Below, piece by piece: positions 1 through 7,085 of a stretch of DNA of 9,349 bases; within the stretch, counting starts at the first letter, position 1, and each line of letters begins with the position of its first letter. Made by a program: the position numbers and the translations under genes. Source of the stretch: Chloroflexota bacterium (GTDB lineage: Bacteria; Chloroflexota; Anaerolineae; Promineifilales; Promineifilaceae); the NCBI GenBank assembly GCA_003519205.1, contig DOXE01000335.1:1-9349 (forward strand), given 5' to 3'. The notes under the pieces were generated by a model. That model saw nothing but the letters and a program-made list of their open reading frames with translations, was not told the origin of the DNA and ran no database searches.

Positions 1-573
1 TATGGCTCCGTTGCCGGGCTGCTTCTGGCCGGTGTTGCCCTCAGCACGCTACTGGCAGCCATCGTCTCCCTTTTATTATTACTCAGTACAGGGGTCATGC
101 AGGAGGTGTTTGCCTGGTCCCTGGGTGGCTTCTCGGGGCGTAGCTGGTCCCATTTTTGGCAAACACTGTTGATCGCCCCCATCGGAATCGCCATCCTATG
201 GTTGATGGCTCGTCCATTAGACGCCCTGGGGGGCGGAGATGAAAGCGCTGCGGCCCTTGGCCTGAACTTGCGCCAGGCTCGTTTTATCGTGATCGCCGGT
301 GCCAGTTTAGCCACCGCTGCGGCCGTGGCCGCCGGCGGCATCATCGGCTTCGTGGGATTGATCGCCCCCCATCTTTCGCGCCTGTTATTTGGCGCCAAGC
401 ACGCCTACCTGATCCCGGCCTCGATGATTATGGGCAGCTTACTGCTGCTATTGGCCGATGGCCTGGCCCGAACGCTAATGGCCCCACTCGAACTGCCCAT
501 AGGCGTCTTTACTGCCATGATCGGCGCTCCTTTTTTCCTGATATTACTGCGAACGGGACACGCAAGACGATGA
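1..573 (+). CDS. BtuC/FecCD-type ABC transporter permease, C-terminal part
   Basis: The reading frame is open from the first base, so the gene starts upstream; 190 C-terminal residues are present. It belongs to the FecCD/BtuC family of polytopic inner-membrane permeases that import corrinoids, haem or ferric siderophores. Visible evidence is a series of hydrophobic segments and the family signature around bases 334-395 (GGIIGFVGLIAPHLSRLLFG), where the permease contacts the ATPase. The C-terminal segments (PIGVFTAMIGAPFFLILL) also match the family. An internal Met at base 97 is not a credible start because the preceding codons are also membrane-segment-like. The stop overlaps the next ATG (ATGA), coupling it to the ATPase. 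Cobalamin or cobinamide is the likely substrate because cob genes follow directly; this is inference, since family sequence alone does not separate B12 from siderophore permeases. Confidence 0.93.
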   Translation, partial: YGSVAGLLLAGVALSTLLAAIVSLLLLLSTGVMQEVFAWSLGGFSGRSWSHFWQTLLIAPIGIAILWLMARPLDALGGGDESAAALGLNLRQARFIVIAGASLATAAAVAAGGIIGFVGLIAPHLSRLLFGAKHAYLIPASMIMGSLLLLLADGLARTLMAPLELPIGVFTAMIGAPFFLILLRTGHARR

Positions 574-1373
574 CGCATATAATCGCCAACCAATTAGTGC
601 TAGGTTACAACGGCCATTCAGTCATCAACGGGCTGAGCTTAACGGCAGAACCCGGAGAAATGCTAGGCTTAATCGGGCCAAACGGGGCAGGTAAAACAAC
701 CGTCTTACGCGCCCTGAACGGCTTAATCTCGCCCAATCAAGGCACAGTGTTGATTGACGATCAAGATGTCCAAAAGTTAAGTGCGTCGGCCAAGGCTCGG
801 ACTATCGGAATGGTGCCCCAGGGGGAGTCTCATGTCTGGCCACTTTCCGTTGAGGAAGTCGTCTCGCTGGGCCGTGCGCCACACCGTGGGTGGCTTCTAC
901 CCTTTTCCAGCACCGATCGGGCAGCGGTTGACAGGGCATTGGAACTTACAAGCCTGTCCGAGCTACGAAGTCGATCCATCGAGAAGCTATCTGGTGGCGA
1001 GCGGCAACGGGTTATGATCGCCCGGGCCCTGGCCCAAGAACCAGATGTCCTATTGCTCGACGAGCCCACAGCCAACCTGGACGTACAACAGCAAATCCTG
1101 CTCCTTGAGCTTGTCCGGAAGTTAACTAGGGAAGGAAAACTCATTGCCGTCATGGCTATTCACGACCTGGCTCTGGCAGCCCGCTACTGTGACCGGTTGC
1201 TCTTATTGTTTAACGGGCGCGATTATGCGGCCGGCCCCCCAGAAGTGGTGCTTACTTCGCAAAATATGCAGGCTGTTTTCGGCGTGGAAGCAGAATTATA
1301 TCGCGATCCCTATGGACAATGGGCGCTCACAGTTCAAACCGTTTCCGATAACTCGGTTCTTGTATTAGAATGA
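570..1373 (+). CDS. BtuD/FecE-type ABC transporter ATP-binding protein
   Basis: This 267-residue cytoplasmic ATPase powers the preceding permease. All ABC motifs are intact: Walker A GPNGAGKTT (residues 36-44), Q-loop Q84, signature LSGGERQR (140-147), Walker B LLLDEP (161-166), D-loop ANLD (168-171) and switch His198. The segment VVSLGRAPHRG (97-107) is typical of the FecE/BtuD/HmuV subfamily of iron-siderophore, haem and B12 importers. The ATG overlaps the permease stop by 4 bases, and the gene's own stop overlaps the cobS start in the same way. A corrinoid substrate is inferred from the cob genes downstream. A siderophore importer fused into a cob operon by chance is possible but less likely. 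Confidence 0.93.
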   Translation: MTHIIANQLVLGYNGHSVINGLSLTAEPGEMLGLIGPNGAGKTTVLRALNGLISPNQGTVLIDDQDVQKLSASAKARTIGMVPQGESHVWPLSVEEVVSLGRAPHRGWLLPFSSTDRAAVDRALELTSLSELRSRSIEKLSGGERQRVMIARALAQEPDVLLLDEPTANLDVQQQILLLELVRKLTREGKLIAVMAIHDLALAARYCDRLLLLFNGRDYAAGPPEVVLTSQNMQAVFGVEAELYRDPYGQWALTVQTVSDNSVLVLE

Positions 1374-2104
1374 CCACTCTGCTGGCCGCGTTCCAATTCC
1401 TGACCATTTTCCCCCCCGTCGTGCGCCGTGCGTTTACGCCACAGGAACTTGGTCGCGCCGTCGGATTTTTCCCTCTGGTCGGGTTGGCAATTGGAGGGTT
1501 GTTGCTGACCCTAGATGCCGGCTTAAACTGGTTTTTCTCTCCGACATTGTCGGCTGCGCTGATCCTGGTAACCTGGGTAGCCGTTACCCGGGGTCTGCAT
1601 CTGGACGGTTTTATGGATAGCTGCGATGGATTATTCGGCGGGCATACCCCTGAAGCCAGATTGACCATTATGCGTGACTCGCGTATTGGCGCCTTTGGCT
1701 TCGCCGGGGGCGCCCTCTTGTTATTGACCAAGTTCGCGGCCTTGCTGTCCCTCGAGAATCGCACGGCCGGGATCATGCTGGCACCTATGCTCGGCCGGTG
1801 GGGCATGGCGGCGGCGATCGTATTTTTCCCTTATGCTCGCCAGCAAGGCCTCGGCCGGGACATGAAGGACCACGCTGACCGCTCTCAGGCCATCCTGGCA
1901 ACGATCACGGTCTTGGTAACGAGTTGGCTGATCGCCCGTTGGCTGGGTTGGTTGTCCTTCGTGTTGGCCGGATTAGCCCTGATAACCTGGATTCGTTTCG
2001 TACTGGCTCGTCTCCCTGGTTTGACCGGCGATACTTACGGCGCAGCCTGCGAGTTACTCGAACTACTGGTACTTCTAATCTTTGCCATAAGCTTTAGGGG
2101 ATAA
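1370..2104 (+). CDS. cobS: CobS/CobV, adenosylcobinamide-GDP ribazoletransferase (cobalamin synthase)
   Basis: CobS is the integral membrane enzyme that joins adenosylcobinamide-GDP to alpha-ribazole(-phosphate), forming adenosylcobalamin (phosphate) and releasing GMP. The 244-residue length is normal for the family. The N-terminus AFQFLTIFP matches the usual LQFLT-R-P opening. The acidic membrane motif HLDGFMDSCDGLFGG (77-91) carries D79, D83 and D86. It is followed by RDSRIGAFG (102-110) and the late TGDTYGAACE motif (219-228), all hallmarks of CobS. Several hydrophobic segments fill the rest. The start is an ATGA overlap with the ATPase stop. CobU, which makes its substrate, is encoded 14 bases downstream. 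Confidence 0.95.
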   Translation: MTTLLAAFQFLTIFPPVVRRAFTPQELGRAVGFFPLVGLAIGGLLLTLDAGLNWFFSPTLSAALILVTWVAVTRGLHLDGFMDSCDGLFGGHTPEARLTIMRDSRIGAFGFAGGALLLLTKFAALLSLENRTAGIMLAPMLGRWGMAAAIVFFPYARQQGLGRDMKDHADRSQAILATITVLVTSWLIARWLGWLSFVLAGLALITWIRFVLARLPGLTGDTYGAACELLELLVLLIFAISFRG

Positions 2105-2118
2105 AGGGATTTTCGATT

Positions 2119-2694
2119 ATGGGGAGGTTAATATTGGTGTTGGGTGGCGTGCGCAGTTGCAAGAGCACATTTGCTGAGGATAAAGCCCGAAAAATCGGCG
2201 GTGACGACGTTCTATACGTGGCCACAGCCCAGGCCGAAGACGACGAGATGCATTTGCGAGTCGAGAAACACCGGTCATCTCGGCCGCATTCCTGGCCCAC
2301 TCTCGAAGCGCCACAAGACGTTGGCTCCGCAATCCGCCAAGTGGCTGGTGAGGTACAGGCGATCCTCGTCGACTGTCTTACTTTCCTCGTGGCTAACAGG
2401 CTATTGGCCGTGTCTGGGCCAGAAGAGGATCCCTTCGACCATCCCCGCTCAGATCCTTTTGACGAAACCATCGAGGCCAAGGTGTTGGAGGAAGTCGAAG
2501 CGCTGGCCTCTTGTGCACAGGAAATAAACGGTTCGATGATCGTGGTCTCAAACGAAGTGGGCATGGGCGTTGTGCCAGCTTACGATCTGGGTCGGGCTTA
2601 TCGTGACTTGTTAGGCCGGGCCAATCAACAACTGGCCGATCACGCCGATGAGGTCTATTTTCTCGTTGCCGGAATCCCCATGCGGGTTAAGTAA
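2119..2694 (+). CDS. cobU: CobU/CobP, bifunctional adenosylcobinamide kinase / adenosylcobinamide-phosphate guanylyltransferase
   Basis: CobU phosphorylates adenosylcobinamide and then transfers GMP to it, giving the adenosylcobinamide-GDP used by CobS. The 191-residue protein is of family length. Evidence is an N-terminal beta-strand plus P-loop (residues 4-16), the KHRSSRP segment with H51 near the guanylylation site, VDCLTFLVANRL in the middle, and SNEVGMGVVP followed by GRANQQLADHADEVYFLVAGIP at the C-terminus. One oddity is that the P-loop reads GGVRSCKS where the family has GGARSGKS, so the glycine before the catalytic lysine is Cys14 (codon TGC, 2158-2160). The ATG is preceded by AGGGA at about 9 nt. 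The remainder of the protein looks intact, so it is annotated as functional with this caveat. Confidence 0.94.
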   Translation: MGRLILVLGGVRSCKSTFAEDKARKIGGDDVLYVATAQAEDDEMHLRVEKHRSSRPHSWPTLEAPQDVGSAIRQVAGEVQAILVDCLTFLVANRLLAVSGPEEDPFDHPRSDPFDETIEAKVLEEVEALASCAQEINGSMIVVSNEVGMGVVPAYDLGRAYRDLLGRANQQLADHADEVYFLVAGIPMRVK

Positions 2695-2729
2695 AATGGG
2701 ATTGCCCTTTGGGACGACAAATCCAGGAA

Positions 2730-3356
2730 ATGAGCTCAGTTCAATTGATATTGGCCCGGCACGGCCGGACAGAGTGGAACGATCAACTCCGATATATTGG
2801 CTGGCAGGACGTCGATCTAAACGACGCCGGCCGGCGGCAAGCCGAAGCGCTGGCCCGGCATTTGAGCGGTCGGTTGATTAACGTCATTTACGCCAGTGAC
2901 CTGAAAAGGGCGGCTGAGACGGCCGCGGCCATTGGCCGGAACTTAGACATGAGCGTAACCCCTGATCCTCGTCTACGAGAAGCATATTTCGGCGTGTTAG
3001 AGGGCCTTACTTTTAACGAAGCCCAGATCCAATTTCCTGATATGATCGGTTCCTGGCTGGCCGATGGGGACCGGCCACCAACTGGCGCTGAATCTTTCAG
3101 TGATTTCGGCACGAGAGTAGATTCTTTTTTAGAGCACCTCAAAACCGGCCATGATGACCAGACGGTATTGGTTGTGTCTCATGGAGGGGTAATTCGTGAG
3201 ATCCTGCGCCAGTCGCTGGACCTACCGCCTAAAGGCCATTGGTATTTCAAGATTGATAACGCCAGCCTTACAGAAATCACTTTGTATGAAAAACATACAA
3301 TGGTGAGCCATCTTAATGATGTGCATTACCTCCAAGGAATAGTCGATGACGGCTAA
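2730..3356 (+). CDS. cobC: Histidine phosphatase, probable alpha-ribazole phosphatase (CobC-like)
   Basis: This phosphoglycerate-mutase-like phosphatase probably removes phosphate from alpha-ribazole-5'-phosphate or adenosylcobalamin-5'-phosphate in nucleotide-loop assembly. Numbered from the ATG at 2730 (208 residues), the catalytic RHG motif is R10-H11-G12 (LARHGRTEWN), the general acid is E84 (LREAYFGVLEG) and the second histidine is H151 (VSHGGVIREIL). A TTG at 2709 would add seven residues and has GGGA 7 nt upstream; the ATG has AGGAA directly against it. Start choice is therefore uncertain, but the ATG gives the usual short lead before the RHG strand. The 3' end overlaps cobQ by 11 bases. 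The CobC role rests on its place between cobU and cobQ, because sequence alone only supports a generic histidine phosphatase. Confidence 0.88.
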   Translation: MSSVQLILARHGRTEWNDQLRYIGWQDVDLNDAGRRQAEALARHLSGRLINVIYASDLKRAAETAAAIGRNLDMSVTPDPRLREAYFGVLEGLTFNEAQIQFPDMIGSWLADGDRPPTGAESFSDFGTRVDSFLEHLKTGHDDQTVLVVSHGGVIREILRQSLDLPPKGHWYFKIDNASLTEITLYEKHTMVSHLNDVHYLQGIVDDG

Positions 3357-4863
3357 GGTGTTGATGGTCCAGGGCACGATGTCCTCGGCCGGTAAGAGTT
3401 TGCTGGTCACTGGTTTGTGCCGTTTGTTTGCCCGGTGTGGCCTCAAAGTTGCGCCATTTAAAGCCCAAAATATGTCCAACAACGCCGGTGTATGCGCGGA
3501 CGGAGCGGAGATTGGGCGGGCCCAATATACCCAAGCGCTAGCTAGTGGCATCGAGCCGACGGCAGCAATGAATCCCATCCTACTAAAACCCGAGGCTGAC
3601 GCCCGCTCTCAGGTAGTCGTCATGGGCCGGTCGCGTGATACGTTGCCGGCCTGGGAATACTATAAACACAAAAATGAACTATGGCCGATCATTACCGGCG
3701 CCTTAGATGATTTACGGGGCCAATACGAACTCGTGATCGTCGAAGGTGCTGGCAGTCCGGCCGAATTGAATCTTAGAGATATCGATATCGTCAATATGGC
3801 AGTAGCCAGCTATGCCGAAGCGCCGGTTCTGTTGATTGGCGATATTGACCGGGGTGGCATCTTTGCCCAGTTGTTAGGCACCCTGTGGTTACTGGAGGAT
3901 CACGAAAGGAGGTTGGTGAAAGGCCTGCTCGTCAATAAGTTTAGGGGTGATCCGGATCTTTTCGCCGATGGAATCGATATCCTTGAAACACGCGGTGGCA
4001 TCCCCGTATTAGGTGTGATCCCTTATCTGCCCAACTTGAATATTTCCGAAGAAGATGCGGCGCCGTTGGAAGGGGCCAATGTACACCAGGGGCAAGACAT
4101 GGCTCAATCCGGGTCGGCTGAAGTGACCATCGCGGTTATTCTTTTACCCCGCATCGCCAATTTTGACGATTTCGATCCGTTAGCGGCCGAGCCTGGCGTG
4201 AAGGTTCGCTACGTGTCCTCGGTTAACGATTTAGGAAAGCCCCATGCTGTAATCGTGCCTGGAACCAAGAGCACCATTGCCGATCTCAAGTGGCTTCGCG
4301 AAGTTGGCCTGGCTCAGGCCATCACCGGTTTAGCCGAACAGGGCATAGCAGTGGTCGGGATCTGCGGGGGATATCAAATGTTAGGCGGGATGATACATGA
4401 CCCTGGCAAAATAGAACATCCGGAAGGAACTGAATCCGGCCTGGGTCTCCTGCCAGTCGACACTATCTTTGAGCCAATCAAGGCCACATACCAGACGAGA
4501 GCACTGGTTTCGGGCGGACCAGGATGGCTGGCTTCACTGTCCGGGCAGATCATAGGCGGGTACGAGATTCACATGGGACGCAGTCATGGCGTTGCATCCT
4601 GGTTGGTTATAAAAGAGCGTAATAACAATAAGGTCCGGATAAATGACGGTTCTGCGAGCGTAGACGGCCGGGTATGGGGATGTTATCTGCACGGCCTATT
4701 CGCGAATACGACCTTTCGCCAGGCTTGGCTCTCTTCTATTGGCTGGGCGGGTGGCCACCCGGTATATACTCTTGATCAGGGTAATGCCTTTGATCACCTG
4801 GCAGATTCCCTGGAGGATGCCATTGACATGTCCCGGTTATCGGCGATCTTGGAGCTCCCTTAA
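3346..4863 (+). CDS. cobQ: CobQ/CbiP, adenosylcobyric acid synthase (glutamine-hydrolysing)
   Basis: This cytoplasmic enzyme amidates side chains b, d, e and g of adenosylcobyrinic acid a,c-diamide using glutamine and ATP, giving adenosylcobyric acid. The 505-residue length is typical. The N-terminal synthetase domain shows the P-loop-like GTMSSAGKS (10-18) and the family block APFKAQNMSNNA (36-47), with VEGAGSPAELNL near residue 132. The C-terminal class I glutamine amidotransferase domain has the nucleophile C340 in GICGGYQMLGG and the catalytic H449 in YLHGLF. A good ribosome binding site (AAGGAA, 6 nt spacing) precedes the ATG, which lies inside the 3' end of the phosphatase gene. It is the last gene of the operon, and no clear terminator follows. 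Confidence 0.97.
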   Translation: MTAKVLMVQGTMSSAGKSLLVTGLCRLFARCGLKVAPFKAQNMSNNAGVCADGAEIGRAQYTQALASGIEPTAAMNPILLKPEADARSQVVVMGRSRDTLPAWEYYKHKNELWPIITGALDDLRGQYELVIVEGAGSPAELNLRDIDIVNMAVASYAEAPVLLIGDIDRGGIFAQLLGTLWLLEDHERRLVKGLLVNKFRGDPDLFADGIDILETRGGIPVLGVIPYLPNLNISEEDAAPLEGANVHQGQDMAQSGSAEVTIAVILLPRIANFDDFDPLAAEPGVKVRYVSSVNDLGKPHAVIVPGTKSTIADLKWLREVGLAQAITGLAEQGIAVVGICGGYQMLGGMIHDPGKIEHPEGTESGLGLLPVDTIFEPIKATYQTRALVSGGPGWLASLSGQIIGGYEIHMGRSHGVASWLVIKERNNNKVRINDGSASVDGRVWGCYLHGLFANTTFRQAWLSSIGWAGGHPVYTLDQGNAFDHLADSLEDAIDMSRLSAILELP

Positions 4864-5270
4864 TAGCCTGTTCCAGATGAGTTGATTTTTTGATTTTTGG
4901 CAACCAGCGCAGACTCAATCATCGATATGAGATCCTTCCTGTCAAAGGGTTTGATCAAGTAAGCAAAAATGCCCAACTCAGCGGCTTTGACTTGACTAGA
5001 TAGCCGGTCATCGCCGGTGATGGCAATAATTGGCACGTCTAACAGCCCGTGAATTTCTTGACGATGAACAAGAAAATCAAAGCCATTATCCCCCGATATT
5101 TTCATATCGCAACACAGCAAATCGGGTAATTCCTGCTCCAGATGCACCCTGGCTGTGGCGATACTATGGTGTGTCATCACGCGAAAACCGTCGAGTTCAA
5201 GCATCTTTTCCATCAACTTACAAAACTGGCGGTCGTCGTCGATAACCATAATAGTAGGCATGGGCTTCAA
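4860..5270 (-). CDS. Stand-alone response regulator receiver (CheY-like)
   Basis: The 136-residue protein consists of a single receiver domain and no output domain. The acidic pocket is D11-D12-D13, the phospho-acceptor is D55 (CCDMKISGDNGFDFL), the switch threonine is T85 (IAITGDD) and the conserved lysine is K107 (YLIKPF). It would be phosphorylated by an unknown histidine kinase and act through protein contacts, as CheY/Spo0F-type proteins do. No kinase is in the window. The longest start is a TTG at 5270; an ATG three codons in (5261) gives a 133-residue protein that still keeps the whole domain, and neither has a strong Shine-Dalgarno sequence. The stop codon overlaps the cobQ stop tail-to-tail by 3 bases. 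Confidence 0.9.
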   Translation of the reverse strand: MKPMPTIMVIDDDRQFCKLMEKMLELDGFRVMTHHSIATARVHLEQELPDLLCCDMKISGDNGFDFLVHRQEIHGLLDVPIIAITGDDRLSSQVKAAELGIFAYLIKPFDRKDLISMIESALVAKNQKINSSGTGY

Positions 5271-5339
5271 TTTCGGTGTTTTGGAGAGATTCCGTCTTTA
5301 AGCTTTATAGAATCCAACGGCGCAAACGGATAATTAACC

Positions 5340-5381
5340 GAATAATAACATTATTCAACGAGGCCAAAATGGGCCAGTCGT
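5340..5381. repeat. Dyad symmetry and adjacent hairpin upstream of the receiver gene
   Basis: A perfect 7-bp inverted repeat, GAATAAT-AAC-ATTATTC, occupies 5340-5356 and lies about 70-87 nt before the receiver start. Directly beside it, ACGA-GGCC (5358-5365) pairs with GGCC-AG-TCGT (5372-5381) around a 6-nt loop. The first could be an operator; the second may be an RNA hairpin. Function is inferred from position only. Confidence 0.35.
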
Positions 5382-5390
5382 CCTATATCA

Positions 5391-5443
5391 AGTTAAATAA
5401 AAAGTGCCACCCTTCCCCATCCCCGATCGGGAAGAAGGTGGCA
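5391..5443 (-). terminator. Rho-independent terminator downstream of the zinc-ribbon gene
   Basis: TGCCACC (5405-5411) pairs with GGTGGCA (5437-5443). CTTCCC (5412-5417) pairs with GGGAAG (5429-5434) above a 2-nt bulge, giving a 13-bp stem with an 11-nt loop. Read on the - strand, the stem is followed at once by CTTTTTATTTAAC, a proper U-tract. On the + strand no U-run follows, so it terminates leftward transcription from the zinc-ribbon gene and insulates the receiver gene. Confidence 0.85.
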
Positions 5444-5540
5444 ATATGTTATGGCAAAATAGGAGCTTTTTTATACTTCAACGCAGGCCTTGCCTGGCAA
5501 TGAAGCACGCCTGATCATCCGACAAGGAGGATTATCGACG

Positions 5541-5753
5541 TCAATGGTAAAGCTGAACTGACCAGGTTTGTTTGCCACAGCGGACACAACCGGCATATGC
5601 TTGCGACCCCTGGTTGCCTATCGTGATCGTCGGGATTTCTTTCCAGGACTCGTCAAGCGTCTGGCCACATTGGAAACACTCGTTCCGTCTATCGTTCTGC
5701 ACACGGCGACAACTAGGGCACATGACGATGGTGATTCTTTTTTCTGTTATCAT
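5541..5753 (-). CDS. Small zinc-ribbon protein of unknown function
   Basis: This 70-residue cytoplasmic protein has three CxxC pairs: C12-C15 (CPSC), C26-C29 (CFQC) and C56-C59 (CVRC). The first two are separated by 10 residues and form a compact zinc ribbon; the third lies 11 residues from the end and has no visible partner in this frame. No enzyme motif is present. The ATG at 5753 is used; a second ATG just before CPSC (residue 11) is possible, and neither has a clear ribosome binding site. A terminator lies about 100 nt past the stop, which supports a real transcribed gene. The unpaired third CxxC, and an open frame running past the stop in another register (5471-5596), raise the question of a frameshift. 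No function can be assigned. Confidence 0.72.
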   Translation of the reverse strand: MITEKRITIVMCPSCRRVQNDRRNECFQCGQTLDESWKEIPTITIGNQGSQAYAGCVRCGKQTWSVQLYH

Positions 5754-5789
5754 GGTTCACACTCAATGGATAATGGCGATAAAATCGAT

Positions 5790-5818
5790 ATTAAAAATTA
5801 AATTAACCTTTAATTCAA
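5790..5818 (-). promoter_or_regulatory. Possible promoter for the zinc-ribbon gene
   Basis: On the - strand, TTGAAT (5818-5813) and TTTAAT (5795-5790) are separated by exactly 17 bp and lie 37-65 bp upstream of the zinc-ribbon ATG, in the AT-rich spacer between it and the dehydrogenase gene. They match the sigma70 boxes at 4 of 6 and 5 of 6 positions. In AT-rich DNA such matches arise easily. I see no convincing terminator in 5754-5905, so readthrough from the dehydrogenase gene is also possible. Confidence 0.35.
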
Positions 5819-5905
5819 CAGAGGTTCAAGCAGCATTAAACGGCCCATCTTGGGTTAATAAATTAGTACTGGATGGACGTGGAGGCTCCCCCACTAACAG
5901 TGGTA

Positions 5906-7042
5906 CTAACCCTCTACAGTTTCGTGGATCTCGATGCCTCGTTTTTTCAGTTCACTAAAAAACAGGTCGGGTGGGATGGCCGTTTCCGGTGGGACGACTC
6001 CTTGAACAACAATGTCTCCCCGGGCGATCATCTGGGCGCCGATACTCAGCGGGATGGCGATGTTTTTGTAGTAGGCCGCTTTTCCGCCCCATTCTTCTTG
6101 GGATGGGTGCCGGTTCCAGTAAGTGAATTTGAGATCACGGCCGTCTTTTTTGCCATATACCTCCACCACCAGCCCATAAGCCCATAGTGGTGTTTCTTTA
6201 CTCTCGGGCAATTGCAACAAAACCTCGTACATCAGCTCATAGGCCGTGGTCTCAACGCCCTTAATGGTTATCTTCTCCTCACTATACAATCCCGACTCTA
6301 ACATTGCTTTTGCCAGCCGCATGGCGTGGGGCGGAAAGCAACCATGCACAGAGACGGCTTTGGCCCCCAAACTCTCGGGCATCGTGCGCGTTTCGGTGTG
6401 CGGGATATAACAGACTTCCTGTTCGCCAATAGGGCCGGGGAAGTTCACCATTTTAACTCCAGTAAAAGGCTCAACCCAATGGAACTTTCCATCCTTGTAA
6501 TAGAGCCGCTCCTCAGTCTTTGGGTGGAATTCCCACAAGAAGGTAATGAGTAAGCCGGGAGCCGGGGCCGGGCAGCGAAATGCAGCAAAATTGATCTGGA
6601 TGTCGTCTACCTCGTCCAACTGATCGGCCGCCCGCCGGGCCATGGCATTGGTTATTCCCGGGGTTGCCCCCACCCCAGGGATGAAGATGATGCCCTTTTC
6701 CTTTGCAGCCCCGTCAAAGTCCCATTGGTCTTCCACGGTGGATACGTCCAAGCCACTAACACCAGCTTCGACACAGGCTTTCGTCACCGCCAGATCGTAC
6801 TTCCAAGGCAAACCATTGAGAATGACATCAAACTTTTTGAAGGCATTGACCATACCGGCGTAATTTTCGGCGTCAATTTCAAGAACTTTTACGCGCGGGT
6901 CATCGATCTCGGCCGCTAATTCTTCGGCGGCTGCCAGATTGTATTCGCCGATAACGATCTCATTAAAATCAGAATAGGTTGCCAGGTCACGGGTTGCGTG
7001 CTGGCATACAGCACCTGCACCACCTAAAGCCAGGATTCTCAT
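5906..7042 (-). CDS. Saccharopine dehydrogenase family NAD(P)-dependent oxidoreductase
   Basis: The 378-residue protein has an N-terminal Rossmann fold beginning MRILALGGAGAVC (dinucleotide loop G7-G8-A9-G10). Blocks typical of the saccharopine dehydrogenase / lysine-ketoglutarate reductase superfamily follow: FDVILNGLPW (71-80), ACVEAGVSGLDVST (89-102) and IPGVGATPGITN (121-132). The C-terminal half is the larger catalytic/dimerisation domain. The substrate cannot be told from sequence; homologues include saccharopine, carboxynorspermidine and uncharacterised amino-acid dehydrogenases. The start is secure, because AAGGAGA sits 6 nt before the ATG at 7042. The usual third loop glycine is Cys13. 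The gene stands alone on the - strand, downstream of a corrinoid-protein relic, with the zinc-ribbon gene about 150 bp further on. Confidence 0.88.
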   Translation of the reverse strand: MRILALGGAGAVCQHATRDLATYSDFNEIVIGEYNLAAAEELAAEIDDPRVKVLEIDAENYAGMVNAFKKFDVILNGLPWKYDLAVTKACVEAGVSGLDVSTVEDQWDFDGAAKEKGIIFIPGVGATPGITNAMARRAADQLDEVDDIQINFAAFRCPAPAPGLLITFLWEFHPKTEERLYYKDGKFHWVEPFTGVKMVNFPGPIGEQEVCYIPHTETRTMPESLGAKAVSVHGCFPPHAMRLAKAMLESGLYSEEKITIKGVETTAYELMYEVLLQLPESKETPLWAYGLVVEVYGKKDGRDLKFTYWNRHPSQEEWGGKAAYYKNIAIPLSIGAQMIARGDIVVQGVVPPETAIPPDLFFSELKKRGIEIHETVEG

Positions 7043-7085
7043 CGGTATCTCCTTATTTCTTCTGGTTGATAATCATTTCATCTTG

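Noticed and set aside
1327..1806. 159-codon - strand frame opposite the ATPase/cobS junction
   Set aside because: Antisense to two well-supported genes and without protein family features; the long frame follows from the GC-rich coding strand.
2094..2564. 156-codon - strand frame opposite cobU
   Set aside because: It is antisense to a clear CobU coding region and is Ser/Thr-rich without domains, as expected for a shadow frame.
5524..5561. Strong Shine-Dalgarno-like AAGGAGG on the + strand followed by an ATG at 5544
   Set aside because: The spacing is 13 nt and the frame is only five codons (MVKLN); it lies antisense to the end of the zinc-ribbon gene.
5891..5903. CCACT-AAC-AGTGG hairpin just past the dehydrogenase stop as a terminator
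   Set aside because: The stem is only 5 bp and no U-tract follows on the - strand.
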